DNA of 64,000 bases. Source: Nitrospinota bacterium (GTDB lineage Bacteria; Nitrospinota_A; UBA7883; JACRGQ01). Below are positions 16,061 to 24,399 of the stretch, piece after piece (positions within the stretch are counted from its first letter, which is position 1; each line of letters opens with the position of its first letter). The stretch is from contig JACRGQ010000021.1 of the NCBI GenBank assembly GCA_016217735.1, forward strand, positions 1-64,000, read 5' to 3'. The notes under the pieces are model-generated. The model made no database searches. It saw only the letters and a list, made by a program, of their open reading frames with translations, and had not been told where the DNA came from. The position numbers and the translations under genes are program-made.

Positions 16061-16478
16061 GTCCGCTGATATTCAAGAAGGCGGCGGGATCGAGAATTTT
16101 AATGCCACTGAAATTTTTCAGGTCTTTCAGGTGTTTGCCGCCGGAGATTATGTAATCGACTTCGCCCGCGACGGCGCACTCAAGAAATATATTGTCATCG
16201 GGATCATCGGCAATAATGTCCAGCTTCGTTTCCGGATTAATAAACTTTCCATATTTCACAAGGCGCAACATCTTTTTGCCGATTTGTTCTGTTGACAAGC
16301 CGTGTTTCTTTTGGAGATGGGGATACGACAAAGTCTTTCTATATTCTTGCAGGATCGGGTGGAAAACCAGTATTTTGATTTTCTTTTCCCTCTCCAGCTT
16401 GAAAATCGCGGCAGGACTCCCCTTTGGATTGAGAATGGCGCTTATAAAGACATTGGTATCAATAACAACCTGCTTCAT
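16047..16478 (-). CDS. PIN-domain toxin (COG1569 type)
   Basis: 143 aa. The PIN nuclease fold is shown by VVIDTNVFISAILNPKGSPA (first acidic residue D7), LVFHPILQEYRKTL with a conserved Glu, IADDPDDNIFLECAVAGEVDYIISGGKHL with the second acidic cluster, and a C-terminal IKILDPAAFL. This is the putative toxin family that pairs with Phd/RHH antitoxins and is expected to cut RNA. It lies 3 bp after the antitoxin stop and overlaps the downstream unknown gene. The region is AT-richer than flanking DNA. Confidence 0.85.
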   Translation of the reverse strand: MKQVVIDTNVFISAILNPKGSPAAIFKLEREKKIKILVFHPILQEYRKTLSYPHLQKKHGLSTEQIGKKMLRLVKYGKFINPETKLDIIADDPDDNIFLECAVAGEVDYIISGGKHLKDLKNFSGIKILDPAAFLNISGHDHD

Positions 16479-16481
16479 GCT

Positions 16482-16769
16482 TCAGTCAGGTTGTTTTCTT
16501 GCCCATGCAACGGCATCCTTAACAAGTCTTTCAATCTCTTTGGGCTTTGTTCCCTTAAATTTTGCCCGCATGTCATCCACCCATGCATAAAACTCCTCAC
16601 GCGCCTCTTCTTCCGATTGCTCCATTCTCTTTAACTCGCCGATAGACACCACCGCCGCAATCGGCTTTCCGGCACGGCTGATAATATATTTGTCGTCTTT
16701 CAAAGCAACTTTGTTAAGCATGTTCCCGAAGTTCTTGCGGGCTTCCATCGCGGTAACCGATTTTTTCAT
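16482..16769 (-). CDS. Phd/YefM-family antitoxin
   Basis: 95 aa. The N-terminal Phd fold MKKSVTAMEARKNFGNMLNKVALKDDKYIISRAGKPIAAVVSI binds DNA and autoregulates in this family; the acidic helical C-terminal tail (EQSEEEAREEFYAWVDDM) would wrap the PIN toxin. A GGGGGT SD precedes the ATG. The 180-bp AT-rich upstream gap contains the palindrome TCAATTGA (16,789-16,796), a candidate operator. First gene of a three-gene operon. Confidence 0.85.
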   Translation of the reverse strand: MKKSVTAMEARKNFGNMLNKVALKDDKYIISRAGKPIAAVVSIGELKRMEQSEEEAREEFYAWVDDMRAKFKGTKPKEIERLVKDAVAWARKQPD

Positions 16770-16977
16770 TTACATACCCCCAATTAAGTCAATTGATATA
16801 ATCAGCATAATGATCCTGAAAGGATAACTCAAGGCTTTTTGATCGCATAACGTGGACGGGCATTGGCTGGAGATGGCCCTGCGCCCCGGGAACTTGCCAG
16901 GAGACACTGATTATTCAACCTATTATGAGTCAACAAGGTAATTTGGTAAAATGGAGGTAAAGGGAAAGGAGTGCATC

Positions 16978-17187
16978 ATGACAAAAAACGAGATTGAGGA
17001 GTTCACCAAAGCGCTGGCCGTCGATTCCCCGTACAAGCTAAGCACGAAGGAAGATATTTTACGAACCATCCATGTCAGGAACATCCAGCTTTCCGAGTGG
17101 AATAGCGACTGCTTCCGCCGCTACCGCAACTGCACGAACGAGTTTTGCGCATGGTTCAAGGAATGCATGACGGCTCCTGAATCCTGA
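16978..17187 (+). CDS. Small cysteine-containing protein, unknown
   Basis: 69 aa from MTKNEIEEF; the start is fixed by AAAGGAG 5-6 bp before the ATG at 16,978 (an ATG at 16,951 has no SD). The N-terminal half is acidic/helical; the C-terminal half has four cysteines (C-x6-C-x4-C-x5-C within DCFRRYRNCTNEFCAWFKEC), a possible metal or disulphide site. No signal peptide. It is monocistronic between the toxin-antitoxin module and the rubredoxin gene. Function unknown. Confidence 0.6.
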   Translation: MTKNEIEEFTKALAVDSPYKLSTKEDILRTIHVRNIQLSEWNSDCFRRYRNCTNEFCAWFKECMTAPES

Positions 17188-17332
17188 ACCCGGCGGACTG
17201 AACTGCATTGCCCCCTTCGGGGACAACCGCAGGATGAATCCCGCGGTACCAACCTGAGACCCATTCCCGGTTCACAAACGCCAAAATAATACGCTATGAT
17301 GGGGCCGTTCCCTTAAACTAGGAGAATCGGCA

Positions 17333-17974
17333 ATGGAAAAATTTCAATGCAGCGTATGCGGATACATATACGATCCCGAAAAAGGGGATCCAATAGGCGG
17401 CGCGGCCCCCGGCACCCCGTTTGAGGCGCTTCCGCACTCGTGGGCCTGCCCCCGGTGCAACGCGCGGAAAGACAAATTCTACCCCGGCGTAACGATGCCA
17501 AAAAAGCCGTCGGTGCTGGCCCGGCTTTACTTCACCGAAGACATCGCCTACTACTTCATAGCCTTCATCCTCTTTTTCTCGGCGGCGGCGCTCATCGGCA
17601 TCGCGGTGATGCACCTGGCCAAAGGGCTTACCACCATCAATATCCTCAACGTGGTGAACGACGTGCTGCTGGTGGTCATCATTCTGGAGATATTCAGCAC
17701 GGTGCTGCTCTACCTCACGGAGCGGCGCATCTCGCTCACGCCGTTTATCCTCATCGGCGTTATCTCATCCATCCGGCGCATCCTGATGGTGAGCGCCATG
17801 ATGAGCGTGCAGGACCCCATGAGCGCCGAGTTCTTCGACCGCTCCATCAAGGAACTGGTGGTGAGCACCGGCATAGTGGTCGCCCTTATCGCCGCCTACT
17901 ATCTGCTGACCAAGGTGCTTCCCCAAGCGGAACGCTGCGTGGGGTGCCTGGGGAAAGAACGGCGGGAAGAGTAG
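17333..17974 (+). CDS. Rubredoxin fused to PsiE-like membrane domain
   Basis: 213 aa. Residues 1-50 are a complete rubredoxin: Cys6-x-x-Cys9-[11 protein letters not shown], and Cys39-P-x-Cys42, matching standard rubredoxin numbering. Residues about 68-195 hold four hydrophobic helices ([74 protein letters not shown]), similar to the PsiE family of small inner-membrane proteins. The C-terminus has a further CVGC. AGGAGA precedes the ATG. It may tether a one-electron Fe centre to the membrane; partners are unknown. Confidence 0.78.
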   Translation: MEKFQCSVCGYIYDPEKGDPIGGAAPGTPFEALPHSWACPRCNARKDKFYPGVTMPKKPSVLARLYFTEDIAYYFIAFILFFSAAALIGIAVMHLAKGLTTINILNVVNDVLLVVIILEIFSTVLLYLTERRISLTPFILIGVISSIRRILMVSAMMSVQDPMSAEFFDRSIKELVVSTGIVVALIAAYYLLTKVLPQAERCVGCLGKERREE

Positions 17975-17979
17975 CCCGG

Positions 17980-18044
17980 CCATCCTAGGCCTGCCGAAGC
18001 ATCTCTTGCCGGAAAGGGATTCTTCGCCGTTGGCTCAGAATGAC
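17980..18044. repeat. Degenerate GTCAT...ATGAC palindromic repeat
   Basis: Contains GAAGCATCTC, the GCCGGAAAGGGATTCTTCG core and GCTCAGAATGAC; the left end is eroded. Related to repeats at 34,384-34,461, 50,000-50,065 and 53,293-53,358. Confidence 0.75.
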
Positions 18045-18076
18045 ATGCATAAATGGTTTTTCAATGAACTTTTAGG

Positions 18077-18907
18077 TCAGCCGGGGTAAAAGGCGACCGG
18101 CGCGAAGGCATGCACCACCTGATGCTTGTGCGCCAGTTCCAGAAAGAGCCGCAGCCCCTTCACATCGGCGTCCGTGAGGTCGTAGCGGATGCGGTTCATC
18201 AGGTAATCGCGGCACTCCCCCACCGTTATCCCCGCGCGCGCGGCGGAAGCGCGGCAGATTTCGTCCAGCACCCCCATCCCCACCTCCTTGGCCCGCCGCA
18301 ACGCCGCCACCGCGGCATGCGCTTCGCATCCCGGCGCCACGCAGAGCACCGCGAAAACGAACGGCAGGCCGGTGAAACGGTGCCATAGCTCCGACAGGTC
18401 GTACACATGCCGCCCATGCGCGTCGCGGAACGATTCGTCGCCGATCACCAGCGTGGCGTCCTCCGCCGCGTCGAGAAAACCGTGGACGTCGCGCGTGATG
18501 GCGAACTCCACCTCTTTTTTGTAAAACTCCGCCATCAGCACCCGCAGCAGCGAAACGGACGTCCGGCTGCGGTGATCCACCGCCACGGTGTCAATTTCTT
18601 CTATCCTGTGCTTTGAGAAAAGGAGCACCGTTTGCACCGGCCCCAGCGCGGCGATGGAAAAGCCGGGAACAATGCGCAGCCCGTGGATGCGGGCGTATTC
18701 CACGGCGGGGATGAACGCCAGGTCGAGCGCGCCGTCCTTCAGCATGTCGGCCAAGTCGCCGGGCGGCGCGAAAACGGTTTCAAACGGCGTATCGACCAGC
18801 CCCTCTTTTATCGGGTAGACAATCGGCTGCGAATTGAGAAAATCGTGGCAGCCGAATTTCAGCCGGTACCCGGCCTGATATTGCGCGGCGAGATTGGTCA
18901 GCGGCAT
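18077..18907 (-). CDS. mqnA: Chorismate dehydratase (menaquinone, futalosine pathway)
   Basis: 276 aa, normal length. The periplasmic-binding-protein-like fold of MqnA is shown by FGCHDFLNSQPIVYPIKEGLVD, PGDLADMLKDGALDLAFIPAVEYAR, VAVDHRSRTSVSLLRVLMAEFY, VIGDESFRDA and a YDLSELWHRFTGLPFVFAVL block. It converts chorismate to 3-enolpyruvylbenzoate, the first step of the futalosine route. It starts 10 bp after mqnE in the same direction, so the two form an operon. Confidence 0.92.
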   Translation of the reverse strand: MPLTNLAAQYQAGYRLKFGCHDFLNSQPIVYPIKEGLVDTPFETVFAPPGDLADMLKDGALDLAFIPAVEYARIHGLRIVPGFSIAALGPVQTVLLFSKHRIEEIDTVAVDHRSRTSVSLLRVLMAEFYKKEVEFAITRDVHGFLDAAEDATLVIGDESFRDAHGRHVYDLSELWHRFTGLPFVFAVLCVAPGCEAHAAVAALRRAKEVGMGVLDEICRASAARAGITVGECRDYLMNRIRYDLTDADVKGLRLFLELAHKHQVVHAFAPVAFYPG

Positions 18908-18917
18908 GTGCGCCGCC

Positions 18918-20027
18918 TCACGCCGAAACCGCGGCGGGTTCCCGCTCCGGCGCGGCGCCGGCGGAATTGTACAGGGTATCGCGCCTGAACGGCTCGAAGC
19001 CGGCCTCGCGTATCAGCTCCACCAGCCGCGCCTCGGTGAACGCCTTGCCGCTCTGCGCCCCGGCGGCGGCGGTGATCTTTTCCTCTATCACCGTGCCGTC
19101 CACGTCGTCCGCGCCGAAAAAGAGCGACATCTGCGAAATTTGCGGCGATATCATGATCCAAAACGCCTTGATGTGATCGAAGTTGTCCAGCATCAGGCGC
19201 GATACCGCCAGCATCCGTATGTCGAGCTGGCCGGTGGTGAAATGCCGCTCGTCGAAATCGGTGTTGAGCGGGTGGAACGCCAGCGGAATGAAGGCGAGGA
19301 AGCCGCCGGTGCGGTCCTGCTGCCCGCGCAGTTGTATGAGGTGATCCACGCGGTGCTCCGGCGATTCGATGTGGCCATAGAGCATGGTGGCGTTGGACCG
19401 CATACCGGCGCGGTGCGCGGCCCCATGCACCTCCAGCCACCGCTCGCCGGAAATTTTGTCAGGACAGATTTTTTTGCGTATGACGGGATCGAAAATCTCC
19501 GCCCCTCCGCCCGGCAGCGAGCCGAGGCCCGCATCCTTGAGGTCGCGCAGGGTCTCTTCCATACCCATGTTGCCGATGCGGGCGAAGTAGTCTATCTCCA
19601 CGGCGGTGAACGCCTGCAAATGAACATCGGGATACGCCTGATGCAGCGCGGCGATCATGCCGCGGTAGTAACTGTACGGCAGGCCGGGGTGCAGGCCGCC
19701 GACGATGTGGAATTCCGACACGCCGGGAGCCCAGCCGCCCCTCGCCTCCTCCATCACCGTTTCAAGGCTCATGGCGTAGGCTCCCTCCTCCTCCGCGCCG
19801 CGCTGGAAGGCGCAGAAGCGGCACTTGTTCACGCAGATGTTGGTGTGATTGATGTGCGCGTTGACGATGTAGTGGGCGCGGCGGCCGTTTTTGCGGCGGC
19901 GGACGATATCGGCGATGGCGCCGATCTCGAGCAGATCGGGGGAGGTCATCAGGAAAACGCCGTCCTCGAACGAAAGGCGCAGGCCGGCCGCCACCTTCTC
20001 CCGGATGTTTTTCAGATCAATCGCCAT
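18918..20027 (-). CDS. mqnE: Aminodeoxyfutalosine synthase (radical SAM)
   Basis: 369 aa from MAIDLKN at 20,027. The radical-SAM cluster motif is CVNKCRFCAF; GGLHPGLPYSYY, LGSLPGGGAEIFD and the SNATMLYGHIE block are diagnostic of MqnE/MqnC, and co-location with mqnA indicates MqnE. It joins 3-enolpyruvylbenzoate to SAM. The start at 20,027 is preferred to an upstream in-frame ATG (20,063) because a consensus TATAAT lies only 6 bp upstream, within that extension; there is no SD. Confidence 0.92.
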   Translation of the reverse strand: MAIDLKNIREKVAAGLRLSFEDGVFLMTSPDLLEIGAIADIVRRRKNGRRAHYIVNAHINHTNICVNKCRFCAFQRGAEEEGAYAMSLETVMEEARGGWAPGVSEFHIVGGLHPGLPYSYYRGMIAALHQAYPDVHLQAFTAVEIDYFARIGNMGMEETLRDLKDAGLGSLPGGGAEIFDPVIRKKICPDKISGERWLEVHGAAHRAGMRSNATMLYGHIESPEHRVDHLIQLRGQQDRTGGFLAFIPLAFHPLNTDFDERHFTTGQLDIRMLAVSRLMLDNFDHIKAFWIMISPQISQMSLFFGADDVDGTVIEEKITAAAGAQSGKAFTEARLVELIREAGFEPFRRDTLYNSAGAAPEREPAAVSA

Positions 20028-20033
20028 ACGATG

Positions 20034-20063
20034 ATTATAGCCGCGGGGCCGCGCGGGCCGCAA
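20034..20063 (-). promoter_or_regulatory. Candidate leaderless promoter of mqnE-mqnA
   Basis: TATAAT (20,039-20,034 on the minus strand) ends 6 bp before the ATG; an upstream TTGCGG is 18 bp away. Geometry matches the gmhA promoter. Confidence 0.5.
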
Positions 20064-20075
20064 ACGCCGCCGGAG

Positions 20076-20630
20076 TCAGAGCCCTTCGCGGAGCTTGTCC
20101 TTGTTGGCCTCGTACAGCGCCATCGCGTCGCGCACCATCTGGATGGCGCCGTCGCGGTGGTAGAAGTCCTCTATCTTCACCGCCTTGTTCTCCAGCTTTT
20201 TATAATCCTCGAAAAACTTGCGCAGTTCCGCCAGCAGGAACTTCGGCAGCTCGCTGATGTCGTTGTATTGCGCGAAACCCGGGTCGCCGGGGAACACCGC
20301 GATGATCTTGTCGTCTTCCGCGCCGCCGTCGATCATCGCCATGGAACCGATCACCTTCGCCTCCATGATGGTGCGGGGCAACACCTCTTCCTGGCAGAGC
20401 ACCAGAATATCCAGCGGGTCATTGTCCTCGCAGTAGGTCCGCGGGATAAACCCGTAGTTGGCCGGATAATAGACCGCGCCGTACAGCACGCGGTCGACCA
20501 CCATCAGGCCGCTTTTTTTATCCAGCTCATATTTCACTTTCGACCCCATCGGGATTTCGATAAGCGCGTTGACGGTGGCAGGGGCGTTTTCGCCCGTTTC
20601 AAGGGAATGCCAGGGATTGAAATGTCTCAT
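20076..20630 (-). CDS. ppa: Inorganic pyrophosphatase (family I)
   Basis: 184 aa. Family I signatures: IEIPMGSKVKYELDKKSG, DRVLYGAVYYPANYGFIPRT, and the metal-binding EDNDPLDILVL, then GSMAMIDGGAEDDKIIAVF and a terminal FFEDYKKLE helix. It hydrolyses PPi from biosynthetic reactions in the cytoplasm. A promoter TTGATT-N17-TACATT lies about 50-80 bp upstream. mqnE follows 48 bp downstream but appears to have its own promoter. Confidence 0.95.
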   Translation of the reverse strand: MRHFNPWHSLETGENAPATVNALIEIPMGSKVKYELDKKSGLMVVDRVLYGAVYYPANYGFIPRTYCEDNDPLDILVLCQEEVLPRTIMEAKVIGSMAMIDGGAEDDKIIAVFPGDPGFAQYNDISELPKFLLAELRKFFEDYKKLENKAVKIEDFYHRDGAIQMVRDAMALYEANKDKLREGL

Positions 20631-20680
20631 TGCAAAAAATCCTCAAGTTAAAAGATGCGGGCGCGGGTATTAACGGAAAG

Positions 20681-20709
20681 AATGTAACGGATAACCAATT
20701 ATAAATCAA
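20681..20709 (-). promoter_or_regulatory. Sigma70-like promoter of ppa
   Basis: On the minus strand TTGATT (20,709-20,704), 17-bp spacer, TACATT (20,686-20,681), in an AT-rich 128-bp divergent intergenic region. Confidence 0.55.
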
Positions 20710-20758
20710 TATTACGCGGCAAATTAAAATAGTTATCTTTAGGCAAGGATTTGATAAA

Positions 20759-21223
20759 ATGCCACTGGTTAACAGGAGGCCGCGTGTCGTTACGGCGGAA
20801 ACCATTTTAGGGGCTTGGGCGGATATGCCAGGAACATTTGAAGGTCTGAAGGCGCTCGCCGTCGACGACTACGAAAATACCCGCAAAAAGCTGGTGGTTA
20901 TCCTTCAACAGTTGGGCATCAGCGTGCTGGAAGCGGCCAACGGCGTGGAGGCCCTCGAAGTCCTGCGCACGAGCAAGGTCGACCTCATCTTCACCGACAT
21001 CGTCATGCCGGAGATGGACGGCTTCGAGCTGTGCATTGAAATACGCAAAATCCCCGAATTGCGCGCCCTGCCGATCGTGGTGGTCTCCACGCATGTGGAC
21101 GGCAACTACATCATCAAGGGGCTGCGCACCGGCGCCGACGACTACATTGCAAAACCGATAGAACGGGACCTGGTGGAAAAGGTGATCGCGCGGATCACCG
21201 CCACCGTGCTCCCCCCGGCATAG
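20759..21223 (+). CDS. CheY-like single-domain response regulator
   Basis: 154 aa from the ATG at 20,759 (AAGGA 9 bp before it); an ATG at 20,825 (MPGTFEGLK) is an alternative that removes an unstructured 22-residue lead. Receiver motifs are AVDDY, phosphoacceptor Asp80 in LIFTDIVMPEMDGF, VVVSTH (Thr/Ser position) and the Lys of IAKPIE. No output domain. It lies 14 bp before the CheA-like kinase and is its likely phosphorylation target. Confidence 0.88.
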   Translation: MPLVNRRPRVVTAETILGAWADMPGTFEGLKALAVDDYENTRKKLVVILQQLGISVLEAANGVEALEVLRTSKVDLIFTDIVMPEMDGFELCIEIRKIPELRALPIVVVSTHVDGNYIIKGLRTGADDYIAKPIERDLVEKVIARITATVLPPA

Positions 21224-21237
21224 GAAAGCGGGAGACC

Positions 21238-23370
21238 ATGGCGGAAAAACACGGCCAGGCCGAAAACATGCTGGTAAAGCTGGAAAACCTCGACCAGCTG
21301 CTGACGCTGGCCGGCGAGGTGATCATCACCTCCAGCAACCTCGACCTCACCTACAAGCACCTGCAGCAACTCCACGACCACAAAACGCCGGTTCCCCGCG
21401 AAACGGTGGACGGGGCGAAGGACCTCGCCGGCACCTCCGCCATCATCTCGTCGAATCTGCACCATCTGGTGCAGGCCATCCGCACCGTGGACCTGACAGA
21501 CCTCTCGTTCCGCACCCGCCGCCTCGTGCGCGACATCGCCCGCAAGACCGGCAAGCGGGTCCGCTTCGAGTTCGAGGGGGAATCGACCACCGTGGACAAA
21601 ACCATTGTGGAAAAGCTTTACGACCCGATATCGCACCAGCTGCGCAACGCCATCGACCACGGCATCGAAGACACGCTCACCCGCCAACGCGCCGGCAAGC
21701 CGGAGGAGGGGGTGGTATCGTTGCGCGCCTCCAACAGCGAGAACGAAACCTTCATCGAAATCGAAGACGACGGCAAAGGGGTGGATATCCAGGCATTGCG
21801 GCACAAAGCCGTCAGCATGGGGATCATCGCGCAGGAAGACCCCTTCACCGAAGACGACGCGCTGGAGATCATGTGCATGCCGGGGGTCTCCACCACCGCC
21901 GCGGTTTCCGAAGTTTCGGGGCGCGGCGTGGGAATGGACGTGGTGCGCGAGCAGATCACCGGCATGGGGGGCATCGTCACCTTCCGCAGCACGCCCGGCA
22001 AGGGAAGTCTCTTCACCTTCCGCGTGCCGCTGATCTCCGCCGTCAACATACTGGACGCGCTGGTGGTCCGCTCGGGCAATTACTTTTTCGCCTTCCCCAT
22101 CAACAGCGTGGTCACCACCATTTCGGTGGAACGCAAAGACCTGCATACCACGCTGCAAAAGGGGGAGATGATCCAGTATCTGGGACACCTCCTGCCGCTG
22201 TACAGCCTCAACGAAGTCATCGACAAGGGGCCGCTGGAAGACACCGGCGGCCTGGTGCAGGTGCTGGTGGTCGACCACAAAGGGTTCAGCGTCGCCCTGA
22301 AAATATCGGAGTTCTTTTCGCCGCAAAAGCTGGTCATCATCCCCTTCAACGGCGCCCTTGCCGTGGAAGGGCTTTCCGGCACCACCATCCTGGGCGGGCG
22401 GAAGCTGGGATTCATCATCGACGTGCCGTCGCTCATCGACCGCGCCATCGGCAAGCGGGGTGTGCGGGGACTGCGCAAAACGGCCGAACCGGGCAAGAAA
22501 GCCGGAGCGATGGCGGCGGAAACCTCAGCCGCCGCGGAAACCCCGGAGGGAGGGGAATACCATGCCGCGGCCGAACCCGCAACCAGCGCCGCCGCGCTTG
22601 CCGAAACCGGCGAAATCCGGGTCGAAGACGCCGCGGCCGCCACGCAGGAATTCATCGTGGAAATAGAAAAACTGATGCCCGCGCTCAACGAATCACTCTT
22701 CGCGCTGGAATCGGATACGGGCAACGCCGACCACATCAACAAGGCGTTCCGCATGTACCACACCATCAAGGGGAACTTCATCATGATCGGCTTCGCCAAG
22801 GGGGGGGCCACCATTCACAGCGTGGAATCGGTGCTGGATCGCGTGCGCGGCGGCAAAGCGCCGATGAGCGCCGAAGTGATGGACATCCTGATGGACGGCG
22901 TGGCCTACATCGAAGAGGTGGTCCGCTCCAGCAAAGCCGGACAGTGGACCGACCAGCCCTCCACCGCCATCCTCGAGGCAAGCGCGAAAATCCTGCCGGA
23001 CGAAAAGCCGCAGACCCGCCGCGAAACCGACGTGACCGCCGAAGCGGTGCAACTCTCGCACGAAGCCTGGTACCGCGCCAACAAATACAAAAAAGAAATG
23101 ATCCCCACCTACATGGCCTACATCGAATTCGACGCGGGCAAACAACCCCCGTTCCTCGCGGCCTGCCTCATCTACAAGCGCTTCACCGAAATCGGCGACG
23201 TGCTGGGAACCGTGCCGCCGCTGGAAGACATAGAAAAAGGGTTCATGTACGGAAAAATAAAAGTCCTTTTCGCCAGCGCCGCGGACGCGGGCATTCTGGA
23301 AGAAGCCCTGGTGCGGATATCGACGCGACACTACGGGGCGCAGGTGGTCAAATTCAGCCGGTTTGAATGA
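21238..23370 (+). CDS. CheA-family histidine kinase with circularly permuted domain order
   Basis: 710 aa. Order seen: dimerisation helices (about 5-85), HATPase_c (about 110-265; N-box HQLRNAIDHGIED, G boxes DDGKGVD and GRGVGMDVV, GKGSLFTFRVPL), CheW-like domain (about 266-405), an Ala/Glu-rich linker, a C-terminal Hpt domain with His508 in MYHTIKGNF, and a C-terminal domain (about 600-710) with the strand-helix look of a P2-like module. Canonical CheA is Hpt-P2-dimer-ATPase-CheW, so this is P3-P4-P5-P1-P2. Neighbours are two receiver proteins; no MCP, cheW, cheR or cheB is present. Confidence 0.85.
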   Translation: MAEKHGQAENMLVKLENLDQLLTLAGEVIITSSNLDLTYKHLQQLHDHKTPVPRETVDGAKDLAGTSAIISSNLHHLVQAIRTVDLTDLSFRTRRLVRDIARKTGKRVRFEFEGESTTVDKTIVEKLYDPISHQLRNAIDHGIEDTLTRQRAGKPEEGVVSLRASNSENETFIEIEDDGKGVDIQALRHKAVSMGIIAQEDPFTEDDALEIMCMPGVSTTAAVSEVSGRGVGMDVVREQITGMGGIVTFRSTPGKGSLFTFRVPLISAVNILDALVVRSGNYFFAFPINSVVTTISVERKDLHTTLQKGEMIQYLGHLLPLYSLNEVIDKGPLEDTGGLVQVLVVDHKGFSVALKISEFFSPQKLVIIPFNGALAVEGLSGTTILGGRKLGFIIDVPSLIDRAIGKRGVRGLRKTAEPGKKAGAMAAETSAAAETPEGGEYHAAAEPATSAAALAETGEIRVEDAAAATQEFIVEIEKLMPALNESLFALESDTGNADHINKAFRMYHTIKGNFIMIGFAKGGATIHSVESVLDRVRGGKAPMSAEVMDILMDGVAYIEEVVRSSKAGQWTDQPSTAILEASAKILPDEKPQTRRETDVTAEAVQLSHEAWYRANKYKKEMIPTYMAYIEFDAGKQPPFLAACLIYKRFTEIGDVLGTVPPLEDIEKGFMYGKIKVLFASAADAGILEEALVRISTRHYGAQVVKFSRFE

Positions 23371-24287
23371 CTATGAACGCATACTTCATCACCAGCGGCA
23401 AATACCGGCCCGACCCTTCCCTCGCAACGCTGCTGGAACCCCACGAAATTCCCGCCGAAGAGGTGGAAATCGCCCACGACGCCGAAGCGGTGATTCCGCT
23501 GTTCAAGGACCGCGACCCCGGCATCGTCTTCATCCCGCCGGTATGGGACGACCTTTTCTGCGTGAAGGTGATCAACAACTTCGAAACGCTGCGCACGCCG
23601 TTTGAAACCGTTATCGCCGACCAACACCCGGTTGTCCCGAATCTGGTGGCGGCATACAACGCGGGCCTTGCCGCGTTTGTGGAACTGCCGGTGAACGCCG
23701 ACCTTTTTCAGCAGGCAATAACCCGCTGCCGCGGCCGTCTGGAAAAGAAGATGGCCGCCTTGGTCGCCGGCAACCGGCTGCGGGCTTACGAACGGGACGC
23801 CGCCCCCAACGTCTTCTCACCCCAGATTCTGGAGCGGGATCAACTGCTCTCCCAGGCCTTCATGGATATCATCCAGCGCAAGGGTCCGTTGCTGGGAAAC
23901 AGCGTCCGGTTGTTGCTGGTCTCCTCCTCCGAGGCCCAACGGCAGCGGTTCGAAACATTTCTGCGCTCCATCGGCCTCCAGATTGCCGCCGCCAACGACA
24001 TGCGGGAAGCCCTGCGGGCCGTGGAAAACAGCGGCCCCTTCGCCATCGTCATCTCCGACAACATCCTGCCGGATGGCGATGCCTTCGGGCTGGTGAACGC
24101 GATGCGCAAAAGCCTGAAGGATAAAATGCCCCGCTTCATCGTGATGACCGGCTCGCCGGACAAGGCATACGACCTGCTGCGCCCCGAATCGCATATCGAC
24201 GACGTTATCCTCAAACCGGGACCCGGCCACGGCATCGAGATGATCCTCCCCGCCGTCATATCCGGCATCTACCAGATTCGCGGGTAG
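23367..24287 (+). CDS. Two-domain receiver-like protein
   Basis: 306 aa; its ATG overlaps the kinase stop (ATGA). The N-terminal approximately 130 residues form a degenerate receiver-like or unknown alpha/beta domain (AYFITSGKYRPDPSL ... FIPPVWDDLFCVKV). The C-terminal half (about 180-300) is a receiver: LLLVSSSEAQRQRFETFLRSIG, candidate phosphoacceptor Asp231 in IVISDNILPDGDAFG, FIVMTGSPDKA and the Lys of VILKPG. The usual first acidic pair (DD) is replaced by SSS/E, so phosphorylation is doubtful. It closes the receiver-CheA-receiver operon. Confidence 0.72.
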   Translation: MTMNAYFITSGKYRPDPSLATLLEPHEIPAEEVEIAHDAEAVIPLFKDRDPGIVFIPPVWDDLFCVKVINNFETLRTPFETVIADQHPVVPNLVAAYNAGLAAFVELPVNADLFQQAITRCRGRLEKKMAALVAGNRLRAYERDAAPNVFSPQILERDQLLSQAFMDIIQRKGPLLGNSVRLLLVSSSEAQRQRFETFLRSIGLQIAAANDMREALRAVENSGPFAIVISDNILPDGDAFGLVNAMRKSLKDKMPRFIVMTGSPDKAYDLLRPESHIDDVILKPGPGHGIEMILPAVISGIYQIRG

Positions 24288-24399
24288 CGGCACCTTACGC
24301 GCGGCGTTGTTTTTTTTCATGAACCCTTTTCTTCCTATCCGCGTCTAAATGGGGATAGAGTATTTTTTATTCCGGCTGTTTTAATGTGAAGGAGAAATC

